From contig JAGWLR010000014.1 of the NCBI GenBank assembly GCA_028864885.1, positions 1 through 49,144 on the forward strand: a stretch of 49,144 nucleotides of DNA, read 5' to 3'. Under the pieces are notes generated by a model, which was not told the DNA's origin, did no database searches, and saw only the letters and a list, made by a program, of their open reading frames with translations. Below, in pieces: positions 28,582 to 37,685 of this stretch. Numbering within the stretch: position 1 is the first letter of the stretch; each line of letters starts with the position of its first letter. The position numbers and the translations under genes were made by a program. Source of the stretch: Burkholderiales bacterium (GTDB taxonomy: Bacteria; Pseudomonadota; Gammaproteobacteria; Burkholderiales; Burkholderiaceae_C).

Positions 28582-30519
28582 ATGGCTGTTTTGACCCTTA
28601 CCGACGCGTGCCTGGCTTTTGGCCATGTGGCCTTGCTGGACCACGCCGCGTTTTCGCTGGAAACGGGCGAACGCGTGGGCCTGATCGGGCGCAATGGCAC
28701 GGGCAAGTCGTCCTTGCTGAAGATCCTGGCCGGGCTGGAAAAGCCCGACGACGGTCAATTGCAGATCCAAAGCGGCATTGAAGTCGCCTACGTGCCCCAA
28801 GAACCGATTTTTGCCGACGACGCCACCGTGTTCAGCACGGTGAGCGAAGGCCTGGCCGAGGTCAAGGCCTTGCGTGAGCGGTTTGAAGCCCACGCAGAAG
28901 GCGAAGACCTTGATGCGTTGATGACCCAGATTGAAGCCCGCAATGGCTGGAACTGGGAACAACGCGTAGACGAAACTTTGCAACGCCTGCACCTCGACCC
29001 CAATTTGCCGATTGCAGGGCTGTCTGGCGGAACAAAAAAGCGCGTCGCCCTGGCTCGCTCCTTGGTGGCCAGCCCCGATGTGTTGATGCTCGATGAACCC
29101 ACGAACCACCTTGATCTGGACGCCATCACGTGGCTGGAAGAGTTGCTGGTCGCGTTCAAGGGCAGCATCCTGCTGATCAGTCACGACCGCGCGTTCCTCG
29201 ACAACGTCTGTACCCGCATCGTCGAATTGGACCGCGGGGTGCTGCGCACCTACCCCGGCAACTTCACCGCCTATGAAACGCTCAAGGCCCAGCAGTTGGC
29301 CGACGAGGCGGTTACCAATGCCAAGTTTGACAAGCTGTTGGCGCAAGAAGAGGTGTGGATCCGCAAGGGTGTAGAGGCGCGTCGCACCCGCTCAGTGGCC
29401 CGCATCAAGCGCCTGGAAGACCTGCGCAAAGCCCGCTCCGAACGCCGCGAGGTTGTCGGTCGCGCCAAAATGGAGGTGGCCCAGGGCGACCGCGGCGGCA
29501 AGATCGTCGCCGAATTGGAAAACGTCAGCAAGAGCTATGGTGGCCGCACGGTCGTCAACCATTTCTCGGGCACCATCTTGCGCGGCGACAAGGTCGGCCT
29601 GATCGGCCCCAATGGGGCAGGCAAGACCACTTTGCTCAAGATCATTCTGGGTGAACTGAAGCCAGACAGTGGCAGCGTCAAACAAGGCGCCAACCTCAAC
29701 GTCGCTTACTTTGATCAGATGCGAGACAACCTCGATCTGAACGCCACCTTGGCGGATTTCATCAGTCCGGGCAGTGAGTGGATCGAGATCAATGGCTCAC
29801 GCAAGCACGTGATGGGCTACTTGCAAGACTTTCTGTTTTCACCTGCACGCGCCAACTCGCCCGTTCGCACCTTGAGTGGTGGCGAGCGCAACCGCTTGCT
29901 GCTGGCTCGCCTGTTTGCCAAGCCCTCTAATGTGCTGGTGCTCGACGAACCCACCAACGACCTCGACATCGACACCCTCGACTTGCTGGAAGACCTGCTG
30001 GCGGACTATCCCGGCACTGTGTTCCTGGTCAGCCATGACCGCCGTTTTCTGGATAACGTGGTGACCAGCACCCTGGTCGCCGAGGGTCAGGGAACCTGGC
30101 GTGAATATGAAGGCGGCGTCGAAGACTGGCTGATCCAGTCACGGCGAGCCAAGGCTCTGGCTGCAGGCAAATCGGGCGCGGCCAGCATCGCCACGGCCAG
30201 CAAACAGCCGCGTGAAGCCGAGACTCGCACCCCTGTTGCGGTCACCGCCGACAACACGCCATCCACTGCCCCCTTGGCGACTGTAGTGGCGCAACCCAAG
30301 CGCAAACTGAGTTACAAGGAACAGCGCGAACTGGACGAACTGCCCGCCCGCATCGAGGCCCTGGAAACCGAGCAAGCTGAACTCAACAAGCAATTGGCCG
30401 ACCCTGACATTTATCGCAAGGAAGGCGCCAATGTGGGCGCCATGCACGCCCGCGTTGAATCGATCGACGAAGAGCTGATGACCCTGCTAGAACGATGGGA
30501 AGCGCTCGGCAAGATTTGA
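28582..30519 (+). CDS. uup: ABC-F family ATPase, Uup type
   Basis: A 645-residue soluble protein with two ABC ATPase cassettes and no membrane segments. Cassette 1 has Walker A GRNGTGKS at 36-43, LSGGTKKRVALA and MLDEPTNHLDL. Cassette 2 has GPNGAGKT, LSGGERNRLLLA and VLDEPTNDLDI. The C-terminal region from about residue 555 has a charged coiled coil (SYKEQRELDELPARIEALE...), as in Uup, which binds DNA or ribosomes in E. coli. Uup is linked to transposon excision and translation quality control. It is convergent with ptsI, only 13 bases away. Confidence 0.9.
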   Translation: MAVLTLTDACLAFGHVALLDHAAFSLETGERVGLIGRNGTGKSSLLKILAGLEKPDDGQLQIQSGIEVAYVPQEPIFADDATVFSTVSEGLAEVKALRERFEAHAEGEDLDALMTQIEARNGWNWEQRVDETLQRLHLDPNLPIAGLSGGTKKRVALARSLVASPDVLMLDEPTNHLDLDAITWLEELLVAFKGSILLISHDRAFLDNVCTRIVELDRGVLRTYPGNFTAYETLKAQQLADEAVTNAKFDKLLAQEEVWIRKGVEARRTRSVARIKRLEDLRKARSERREVVGRAKMEVAQGDRGGKIVAELENVSKSYGGRTVVNHFSGTILRGDKVGLIGPNGAGKTTLLKIILGELKPDSGSVKQGANLNVAYFDQMRDNLDLNATLADFISPGSEWIEINGSRKHVMGYLQDFLFSPARANSPVRTLSGGERNRLLLARLFAKPSNVLVLDEPTNDLDIDTLDLLEDLLADYPGTVFLVSHDRRFLDNVVTSTLVAEGQGTWREYEGGVEDWLIQSRRAKALAAGKSGAASIATASKQPREAETRTPVAVTADNTPSTAPLATVVAQPKRKLSYKEQRELDELPARIEALETEQAELNKQLADPDIYRKEGANVGAMHARVESIDEELMTLLERWEALGKI

Positions 30520-30532
30520 TGCACTCAGCGCA

Positions 30533-32323
30533 TCACGACGCCACCAAGCGTGGCGCGAAGGCCTGACCGGGTTGAGGAGACAACAGCGACAAACAGGTCG
30601 ATTCGGGATCTTCGCTGCTGATCACCTCACTCACCATCGAGGCCAAGCGCCGGGTATCGGCGCGCAGCACCTTTTGCTTGACCGACGCGATCTGGGTCGG
30701 GTGCATCGAAAAGCTCCGCAAGCCCATCGAGAGCAACAACTCCGAAAAAGCTGGATCTCCGGCCATTTCGCCACAGACGCTAACGGCCTTGCCCGCCGCA
30801 CGCGCCTGAGAAATGCTGCTGTGCAACAACTGCAGCACCGCCGGGTGCCAAGGGTCGTACAAATGCGCAACGGCCTCGTCGGCGCGGTCAATGGCCAAGG
30901 TGTACTGGATCAGATCGTTGGTCCCGATCGACAGGAAATCAAAATACCGTAAAAAAATCGGCAAGGTCAACGCCGCCGCCGGCACTTCGATCATCGCCCC
31001 CAGTTCGGCGTCGCCAAAGGACTTGCCCGACTCGGTCAACTGCCGCTTGACCAGTGCGATGTTCTCCAGGGTCTGCACGATCTCGCGCTGGCTGGCCAGC
31101 ATCGGAATCATGATCTTGACTGGGCCATGGTGTGCAGCCCGATACAGCGCCCGCAACTGTCGGCGGAACATGCTGGGCTCCGACAGACTCCAGCGGATGG
31201 CTCGCAAGCCCAGTGCGGGGTTCAAGACCGACTCGTGCCGCAACTCACTGGACGTCATCCCGTCCATCGGCTTGTCTGCGCCGATGTCGACCGTGCGAAT
31301 CGTGACCGGCAGACCTTTCATGGCCTCGACGGCGCGGCGATATGCGTCGTACTGCTCCTCTTCGTCGGGCAGATTGCCGCCCCGATTCATGAACAGGAAC
31401 TCACTGCGGAACAAGCCCACGCCTACGGCCCCCGCCTCAAGTGCGGCCGGGGCATCTTCAGGCATTTCGATGTTGGCCAGCAATTCGATGCGCTCGCCAT
31501 CCAGGGTGACCGCCGGGGTGTGCCGCAAACGGGCCAGCCGGCCACGCTCCAGCTCACTCTGGCGCTGGCGAAACCGGTATTCCTCCAGCACGATCGGAGA
31601 CGGATCGACGATCACCAACCCGGCGTCCCCGTCGATGATGATGCAATCGTCTTGGCGGATCAGGCCACTGGCCTGCCGCGCCCCGACCACAGCCGGGATG
31701 TCCATGCTGCGGGCCACGATGGCGGTGTGTGAGGTCTTGCCCCCCACATCTGTCACAAAGCCCTTGAACACGCTGCGCTTGAAATTCAGCATGTCGGCCG
31801 GGGCGATGTCACTGGCCACCAGCACCAAGGGTTCGTCCCCCCCAAAGTCTCGCGGCTCAGCATCGGGCATGGGCGAAGGCACCCCCTTGCTCAGGCTGCG
31901 TAACAAACGCTCGACCACCTGCTCCAGATCAGCCTTGCGCTCGCGCAGGTAGGCGTCTTCCATTTCGTCGAATTGGCGCGCGAGCACCTCCAACTGAGCC
32001 GACACGGCCCATTCGGCGTTGTAATGCCGCTGGCGAATCCAGTCGGCAGACGCGCCGATCAAGGCTTCGTCTTGCAACAGCATCTGGTGCACGTCCAGCA
32101 AGGCGCCCAATTCTTGCGGCGCATCGGCAGGCAGATCGCGCTTGAGCACATCGAATTCAGTGGCCACAGTATCGCGGGCGGCATACAGGCGCGCGACCTC
32201 ATCATCGATCCGGGAGGGATCAATGAACACGTGCGGCACGTCAACCCGGCTGGAGGCCACCAAGACCGCCCGCCCGATCGCCACGCCTCGCGAAACAGGC
32301 AAGCCGAAGATTTGGATGCTCAT
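30533..32323 (-). CDS. ptsI: Phosphoenolpyruvate--protein phosphotransferase (PTS enzyme I)
   Basis: A 596-residue enzyme that takes phosphate from PEP and passes it to HPr. The phospho-histidine is H199 in GGKTSHTAIVARS. The C-terminal PEP-binding TIM barrel has NPALGLRAIRWSL and EVPAAALTLP, and the active Cys-containing SVCGEMAGDP. A CTACGAT sequence ends about 9 bases before the ATG and could be a -10 giving a very short leader. In many Burkholderiales ptsI follows EIIA-Man and HPr genes after gshB; here neither is adjacent. Confidence 0.95.
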   Translation of the reverse strand: MSIQIFGLPVSRGVAIGRAVLVASSRVDVPHVFIDPSRIDDEVARLYAARDTVATEFDVLKRDLPADAPQELGALLDVHQMLLQDEALIGASADWIRQRHYNAEWAVSAQLEVLARQFDEMEDAYLRERKADLEQVVERLLRSLSKGVPSPMPDAEPRDFGGDEPLVLVASDIAPADMLNFKRSVFKGFVTDVGGKTSHTAIVARSMDIPAVVGARQASGLIRQDDCIIIDGDAGLVIVDPSPIVLEEYRFRQRQSELERGRLARLRHTPAVTLDGERIELLANIEMPEDAPAALEAGAVGVGLFRSEFLFMNRGGNLPDEEEQYDAYRRAVEAMKGLPVTIRTVDIGADKPMDGMTSSELRHESVLNPALGLRAIRWSLSEPSMFRRQLRALYRAAHHGPVKIMIPMLASQREIVQTLENIALVKRQLTESGKSFGDAELGAMIEVPAAALTLPIFLRYFDFLSIGTNDLIQYTLAIDRADEAVAHLYDPWHPAVLQLLHSSISQARAAGKAVSVCGEMAGDPAFSELLLSMGLRSFSMHPTQIASVKQKVLRADTRRLASMVSEVISSEDPESTCLSLLSPQPGQAFAPRLVAS

Positions 32324-32457
32324 ATTTCAGATCGTAGCAGCGGCTTTGCCCTCGTGGATCAAGGTCACGCAACTGTCATGTCAAATTCACGCCGGCGTCA
32401 CCCCAGAACGCAACACTGGGTGTCCATGAACAACATGGATTCTCCTAGGAGTTGACG

Positions 32458-33321
32458 ATGAAGGACCTGCCACTGCCCACGCTGCCCATTGCAGATCTGT
32501 CCTCCCTGCGTTCGGCCGAATCGCGCGCCGCCCGGAGGTCACTTCATCCCGGCTCCCATGAAGCCACACCGATCGACACCAGTCGACAGGCCCTGGAAGT
32601 CGTTTGGGCTCGCACTGAAGAAGATGTTCTGGCCGCACAACGACTGAGATACCAAGTCTTCGTCGAAGAGATGGGTGCACGCCTGAGCGTGCCTGCCGGA
32701 GCTCCCAAAAATCATGACATCGATTTGTTCGACCCCTACTGTGAGCACTTGCTGGTGCGCCTGAAAAGCGAAGACGGCGAACCTGGGCAGGTCATCGGAA
32801 CCTACCGTGTCCTGACACCCGACAGCGCCAAACGCATCGGTGGCCTTTACAGTGAAACAGAATTCGACCTCACCCGCGTGCGCCACCTGCGCAGCAAGAT
32901 GGTCGAGTTGGGCCGCTCGTGCGTGCACCCCGAGCACCGCCACGGCGGCGCCATTCTGGCCCTGTGGGGCGCTCTGGCCGAGTTCATGGTCCGCAACGAA
33001 CTCGACACGATGATCGGGTGCGCCAGCATCAGCATGCGCGACGGTGGCCACGTGGCCGCCAGCCTGTGGGAGCAGTTGTCCAAGACGCATCTGGCCCCAA
33101 TTGAACTGCAAGTTCGCCCTCGCCTGCCCTTGCCGGTTGAAGAACTGGATCGCCATCTGAAGGTCGACCCGCCTGCCTTGATCAAGGGCTATCTGCGTTG
33201 CGGCGCGAAAATTCTGGGCGCCCCGGCCTGGGATCCCGACTTCAACACGGCGGACTTGCCCATGCTGATGCGCATCCAGGATCTGCCTGCACGGTATCGC
33301 CGACATTTCCTGGGCGTCTGA
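32458..33321 (+). CDS. OlsB-like N-acyltransferase (GNAT fold)
   Basis: A 287-residue protein resembling ornithine-acyl-ACP N-acyltransferase and the hemolysin-like acyltransferases. Recognisable family patterns are RLRYQVFVEEMGAR near residue 60, then VIGTYRVLTP, the KMVELGRSCVHPEHRHGGAI core and GCASISMRDGG. The end has the PPALIKGYLRCGAKILGAPAWDPDFNTADL motif region. AGGAG lies 7 bases before the ATG at 32458. OlsB makes lyso-ornithine lipid, a phosphorus-free membrane lipid used at low phosphate. An OlsA partner is not in view, so the exact product is inferred. Confidence 0.72.
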   Translation: MKDLPLPTLPIADLSSLRSAESRAARRSLHPGSHEATPIDTSRQALEVVWARTEEDVLAAQRLRYQVFVEEMGARLSVPAGAPKNHDIDLFDPYCEHLLVRLKSEDGEPGQVIGTYRVLTPDSAKRIGGLYSETEFDLTRVRHLRSKMVELGRSCVHPEHRHGGAILALWGALAEFMVRNELDTMIGCASISMRDGGHVAASLWEQLSKTHLAPIELQVRPRLPLPVEELDRHLKVDPPALIKGYLRCGAKILGAPAWDPDFNTADLPMLMRIQDLPARYRRHFLGV

Positions 33322-33340
33322 GCTGAGTCTGACGGAAAGA

Positions 33341-33366
33341 GCCGCGCAGGCCCTAGACTGCGCGGC
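33341..33366 (+). repeat. Hairpin abutting the rsmB start codon
   Basis: Perfect 9-bp arms GCCGCGCAG / CTGCGCGGC (33341-33349 and 33358-33366) enclose 8 bases. The right arm ends directly before the ATG at 33367. A purine-rich GGAAAGA at 33334-33340 lies on the other side of the stem. Confidence 0.6.
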
Positions 33367-34716
33367 ATGACCCGAAAAGCCCGTTCTGACTCTTCTCCGA
33401 CGCCTGTTACCGCGCACTCCCTGCCACTGTGGCAATTGCTCATCAGCTGCGCCGACGCGGTGGCCGCCGTGCTGCGCGGCCAGTCTCTCAACGATGCATT
33501 GGACGCCTGCCCGTCCACCCAACGCCCCGGCGTTCAAGCCCTGTCATTTGCTGTCCTGAGAAGGCTGGGCACCGCCCAAGCGCTTCGAACCATTCTGGTG
33601 CCCAAAAAGCCAGATCGATGGGTCGATGGCTTGCTGCTGTCGGCCCTGGCATTGGCCTGCGGCACCGAATACAGCGAACACACCCTGGTCGATCAAACTG
33701 TTGAGGCGGCCAAACGCAAGGCTCGACCAGCGTCCGGCTTGGTCAACGCTGTGATGCGGCGGTTTCTGCGCGATCGACGCGAGCTCATGGCTGAAATCGA
33801 AACCGACCCTGTGGCGCATTTCAACCACCCCGACTGGTGGATCGGCAAACTCAAGCGCGACTGGCCAGAGCAATGGCAGGCCATCCTGGCCGCCAACCAG
33901 GAAGCCGCCCCCATGGCGTTGCGGGTCAACCAGCGCCGCGCCACGCCAGAGCAATACCTGCAGCGGCTGCTGGATGCCGATTTGCGAGCTCACCTGGATC
34001 CGGCCACCGGCGGCATCGTCTTGCAGCACGCCGTGGCGGTCAAGCGCCTGCCCGGCTTCGACACCGGCGACGTGTCGGTCCAGGATCTGTCGGCCCAACG
34101 CGCAGCGCCCTTGCTGCTGTCTGCCTGCGGCTTGACCTCGGGGCGCCCAGCCGGCAGCCCCTTGCCTCGCGTGCTGGACGCATGCGCCGCGCCCGGAGGC
34201 AAAACAGCTCATTTACTGGAGTTGGCCGATCTGGACGTGACGGCACTGGACGCCGATCCGCAGCGCCTGACCCGGGTTCACGACACGCTGGAACGCCTGG
34301 GCCTTCACGCCCACACCCTGGCCGCCAATGCCAGCCAACCGGACACGTGGTGGAACGGGCAGATGTTCGACGCCATCTTGCTGGATGCCCCCTGCAGTGC
34401 CTCGGGCATCGTCCGGCGCCACCCAGATGTACGCTGGCTGCGCCGGGAACCAGACATTCCAGCCCTGGCGCGTACCCAAGACGCCATCCTGGATGCTCTG
34501 TGGCCCTTGCTGAAACCCGGAGGACACCTGCTGTACTGCACCTGTTCAGTCTTCAAAGAGGAGGGGCAAGACCGCGTCGACGCGTTTTTGCAACGTTGCC
34601 CCCAGGGCAAGCCCCTGACGGCGCCCGGCCACCTGCTGCCTGTGGTCGAATATGACGAGCCCACCGGTTCTGACCCCGGTGACGGCTTCTTTTACGCCCT
34701 CTTCACCAAGATTTGA
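33367..34716 (+). CDS. rsmB: 16S rRNA (cytosine-967-C5)-methyltransferase
   Basis: A 449-residue SAM-dependent methyltransferase. The N-terminal NusB-like domain (about 15-160) includes VDQTVEAAKRKARPASGLVNAVMRRFL. The catalytic domain has the SAM-binding VLDACAAPGGKTAHLLEL, the LLDAPCSASGIVRRHPDVRW motif with one catalytic cysteine, and the LLYCTCSVFKEEGQ motif with the other. Length is standard. The hairpin at its start codon may affect translation. It begins the co-directional set rsmB - DUF4390 - kinase - regulator, a common order in Burkholderiales. Confidence 0.95.
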   Translation: MTRKARSDSSPTPVTAHSLPLWQLLISCADAVAAVLRGQSLNDALDACPSTQRPGVQALSFAVLRRLGTAQALRTILVPKKPDRWVDGLLLSALALACGTEYSEHTLVDQTVEAAKRKARPASGLVNAVMRRFLRDRRELMAEIETDPVAHFNHPDWWIGKLKRDWPEQWQAILAANQEAAPMALRVNQRRATPEQYLQRLLDADLRAHLDPATGGIVLQHAVAVKRLPGFDTGDVSVQDLSAQRAAPLLLSACGLTSGRPAGSPLPRVLDACAAPGGKTAHLLELADLDVTALDADPQRLTRVHDTLERLGLHAHTLAANASQPDTWWNGQMFDAILLDAPCSASGIVRRHPDVRWLRREPDIPALARTQDAILDALWPLLKPGGHLLYCTCSVFKEEGQDRVDAFLQRCPQGKPLTAPGHLLPVVEYDEPTGSDPGDGFFYALFTKI

Positions 34717-34727
34717 CAAGGTGACGA

Positions 34728-35321
34728 ATGCCCCGGATGCGCCGCAGAAAGCTGCTGACCCGCAGTGCTTCGGCCCTGCTCGCCCTCGCGGCGATGACGA
34801 CAGGGACGGTGGCGCGCGCCTGGGCTGGTGGCCGAAACGCCATCGAGCTCAAGCAAACTCAGGTCACGCGTGCAGACGATGGGCTGTTTCTGACGTATGA
34901 CGTCCGCTTCGACCTGCCGCGTGAGGTCGAAGACGCCCTCATCAAAGGCGTGTCACTGGTCTTTGTGGCTCGCGCCGACACGTTCCTCAGCCGCTGGTAT
35001 TGGACTGACAGGCTGCGCGGTTCGGTCACGCGCCGCTGGCGACTCACCTACCAGCCCCTGACGCGCCAGTGGCGCCTCAGCATCGATGGCTTGAGCCGTC
35101 ACTACACCCAATTGGTTGACGCCCTCGATACCATGCAACGCGTCAGCAATTGGCGCATCAGCGAACCACTGGGGTCCAACGACGACCAGGACTATTACGT
35201 CGATTTCCAGTTCAAGTTGGACACCGATGAACTGCCACGCCCTCTGCAGTTGAGCCTGGGCGGACAAAGCGAATGGGATCTCAACATTGAACGCCGCATC
35301 AGCGTGCCTCCCCCACGTTGA
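34728..35321 (+). CDS. DUF4390-family exported protein
   Basis: A 197-residue protein with a signal peptide containing RMRRRKLLTRSASALLALAA, perhaps Tat-like, with cleavage near ARAWA at about residue 33. The body has the DUF4390 pattern: a VTRADDGLFLTYDVRFDLPREVEDAL stretch, then SRWYWTDRL and RRWRLTYQPLTRQWRL. It lies 11 bases after rsmB and 6 bases before the histidine kinase, so co-transcription is likely. The family always accompanies this NtrY-like kinase in the genomes I recall, but its role is unknown. Confidence 0.8.
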   Translation: MPRMRRRKLLTRSASALLALAAMTTGTVARAWAGGRNAIELKQTQVTRADDGLFLTYDVRFDLPREVEDALIKGVSLVFVARADTFLSRWYWTDRLRGSVTRRWRLTYQPLTRQWRLSIDGLSRHYTQLVDALDTMQRVSNWRISEPLGSNDDQDYYVDFQFKLDTDELPRPLQLSLGGQSEWDLNIERRISVPPPR

Positions 35322-35327
35322 TTCCCG

Positions 35328-37655
35328 ATGAGCACCATCAAAGCCAATCGCTGGGCCTGGATCATCTCTGCCGTGGCCATCACGGGCGCCGCACTGGTGC
35401 TGGCCTTCTTGCTCGCATTTGCCACTGAAAACGGCGAGCGCTTCGAGCCCGAGTTCACCTGGCTGTTCTGGACCAACGTTGCGGTCGCCACGCTCTTGCT
35501 GGCGGTGATTCTGTTCGCAGTCGGCCGCTTGGCCATGCGGCTGCGGGCCCGCAAGTTTGGTAGCCGACTCTTGCTCAAACTCGCCGGCATCTTTGCTGTG
35601 GTCGGCCTTGTGCCCGGCTTGTTGATCTACACGGTGTCCTATCAATTCGTTTCGCGCAGCATCGAAACCTGGTTCGACGTTCGCGTTGAAGGCGCGCTTG
35701 AAGGCGGGCTCAATCTGGGTCGCAGCACCCTCGACACGCTGACCCGTGAACTGGGCTCCAAGACGCGACTGGCAGCGGAGCGATTGGCTGACGGCTCCGA
35801 CAATGTCACGCCAGGCACCCCCAAGCTTCTTGATCTGGAGCGCGTGCGCGAACAACTGGGGGCGCAGTCGGTCACCCTGATCAGCGAAAGCGGCCAAGTC
35901 GAACTGTCCGTCGGGGGCGACAGCACCCACACCCTTTTGTCAGAACGGCTACCACTCTCATGGCGACAAGACGCCCGCAACAAGGGCGTCGTGGCCTCTG
36001 TCGAAGGCCTCGATGACAAGTCCGACGGCGCCTCACCAGACCCCAGCAGCGTGCAATCGCCGCGATTGATTGCGGTGGCCTGGATGCCCGACCGCAGTTT
36101 CAGCCTGCAAGCGCGCGGCCACTACCTGATGACCACGCAATCGCTGTCATCAGATCTGGTGAAGAACGCGCTGGATGTGCAGGCTGCCTATCGCGAATAC
36201 CAGCAACGCGCCCTGGGTCGAACCGGCCTCAAGCGTATGTACATCGGCACCCTGACGCTGACGCTGATCCTGGCTGTTTTTGGGGCGGTGCTGCTGGCGG
36301 CCATCCTGGGGCAACAATTGGCACGTCCGCTTCTGCTGCTGGCCGAAGGGGTGGGCGAAGTGGCACGTGGCGACCTTCGTCCGAAAGCCATCTTTGCCAC
36401 GCAAGATGAATTGGGCGGCCTGACCCGCTCATTTGCTGCCATGACCCAACAGCTGGCCGAAGCCCGCGCCCTGGTCAACCGCAGCGTGTCCGAACTAGAC
36501 AGCGCTCGGGCGCACTTGCAAACCATCCTTGACAACCTGACTGCAGGGGTCATCGTGTTCGATGCCGAGGGCCACATCGACATCGTCAACCCTGGTGCCA
36601 CCCGCATCTTGCGATTGCCCTTGTCGGTCTACCGTGGCCGGCGTTTGGACGAGGTACCTGGCCTGAACGACTTCGCCCAATCGATTGCCCAACGCTTCAC
36701 CCTGTATGCCAGCGATCCGACCCCCGGCGAACGCCAGCAATGGCAGGAATCATATGAACTGAAGCTGCCTCAATACCCCGAACCCCTGACCCTTCTGGTG
36801 CGGGGCGCAGAGTTGCCGCCCAATGAGCGACTGATCGTGTTCGATGACATCACCGAAGTCGTCTCGGCGCAGCGCGCCGAAGCCTGGAGCGAAGTGGCAC
36901 GACGCGTCGCGCATGAAATCAAGAACCCGCTGACGCCCATTCAGCTGTCAGCCGAACGACTGCAACTCAAGCTCGACAGCAAGCTCGACCCTGCGGGCCA
37001 GCAATTGCTCAAACGCTCCGTCGATACCATCGTCACGCAGGTTCAAGCCCTGAAGACACTGATCAACGAATTTCGCGACTACGCGCGCCTGCCCGCCGCG
37101 AAACTCGCTCCGCTGGATCTGAATGAATTGATCAACGATGTGATGGCCTTGTATGGCCACGCGGTCGAAAGCGGAACCCTTCGCACCGAGCTGTCGCCCA
37201 ACCTGCCCTGGATCGTGGGCGACCCCACTCTGCTGCGACAGGTCGTCCACAACCTGGTTCAGAACGCGCTTGACTCCGTGAGCGAACACCCCCCTACTTC
37301 GGTGCCGCCACAGGTGCTCATCAAAACCGACGCACCGTTGAACGAAGAAGGCCAGATACGTGCTGTACGCTTGTTCGTTCGTGACAATGGCCCGGGCTTT
37401 CCCGACAAAATCCTCAAGCGTGCCTTCGAGCCCTATATCACCACCAAAGCCAAAGGAACCGGCCTCGGCCTCGCTGTTGTCAAGAAAATTGCCGACGAAC
37501 ATGGCGCTTTGGTGCGCCTGAGGAACCTAAATCGCCCCTCAGATGCGGATTTCCTAGGGAATCTCTCTGCTGAAGAGGGTTCAAGAGGGGCCCAAGTTTC
37601 GTTATCATTTTCACAGCTGTCATTCCAACAGCCTCAAGCTGCGTCACACTACTGA
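35328..37655 (+). CDS. ntrY: NtrY-like sensor histidine kinase
   Basis: A 775-residue membrane sensor. Three N-terminal helices (about 10-32, 45-66 and 84-108) precede a periplasmic or extracytoplasmic region, and a fourth helix lies at about 305-330. HAMP and PAS segments follow (LDNLTAGVIVFDAEGHIDIVN). The phospho-acceptor is H529 in ARRVAHEIKNPLTPIQ. The ATPase part has NLVQNALDS, DNGPGF and GTGLGLAVVKKI. The C-terminal 20 residues are Ser/Gln-rich. Its partner regulator begins 30 bases later. Confidence 0.88.
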   Translation: MSTIKANRWAWIISAVAITGAALVLAFLLAFATENGERFEPEFTWLFWTNVAVATLLLAVILFAVGRLAMRLRARKFGSRLLLKLAGIFAVVGLVPGLLIYTVSYQFVSRSIETWFDVRVEGALEGGLNLGRSTLDTLTRELGSKTRLAAERLADGSDNVTPGTPKLLDLERVREQLGAQSVTLISESGQVELSVGGDSTHTLLSERLPLSWRQDARNKGVVASVEGLDDKSDGASPDPSSVQSPRLIAVAWMPDRSFSLQARGHYLMTTQSLSSDLVKNALDVQAAYREYQQRALGRTGLKRMYIGTLTLTLILAVFGAVLLAAILGQQLARPLLLLAEGVGEVARGDLRPKAIFATQDELGGLTRSFAAMTQQLAEARALVNRSVSELDSARAHLQTILDNLTAGVIVFDAEGHIDIVNPGATRILRLPLSVYRGRRLDEVPGLNDFAQSIAQRFTLYASDPTPGERQQWQESYELKLPQYPEPLTLLVRGAELPPNERLIVFDDITEVVSAQRAEAWSEVARRVAHEIKNPLTPIQLSAERLQLKLDSKLDPAGQQLLKRSVDTIVTQVQALKTLINEFRDYARLPAAKLAPLDLNELINDVMALYGHAVESGTLRTELSPNLPWIVGDPTLLRQVVHNLVQNALDSVSEHPPTSVPPQVLIKTDAPLNEEGQIRAVRLFVRDNGPGFPDKILKRAFEPYITTKAKGTGLGLAVVKKIADEHGALVRLRNLNRPSDADFLGNLSAEEGSRGAQVSLSFSQLSFQQPQAASHY

Positions 37656-37685
37656 TGCAGACCCACTCTTGGGGTTACTTTATTC

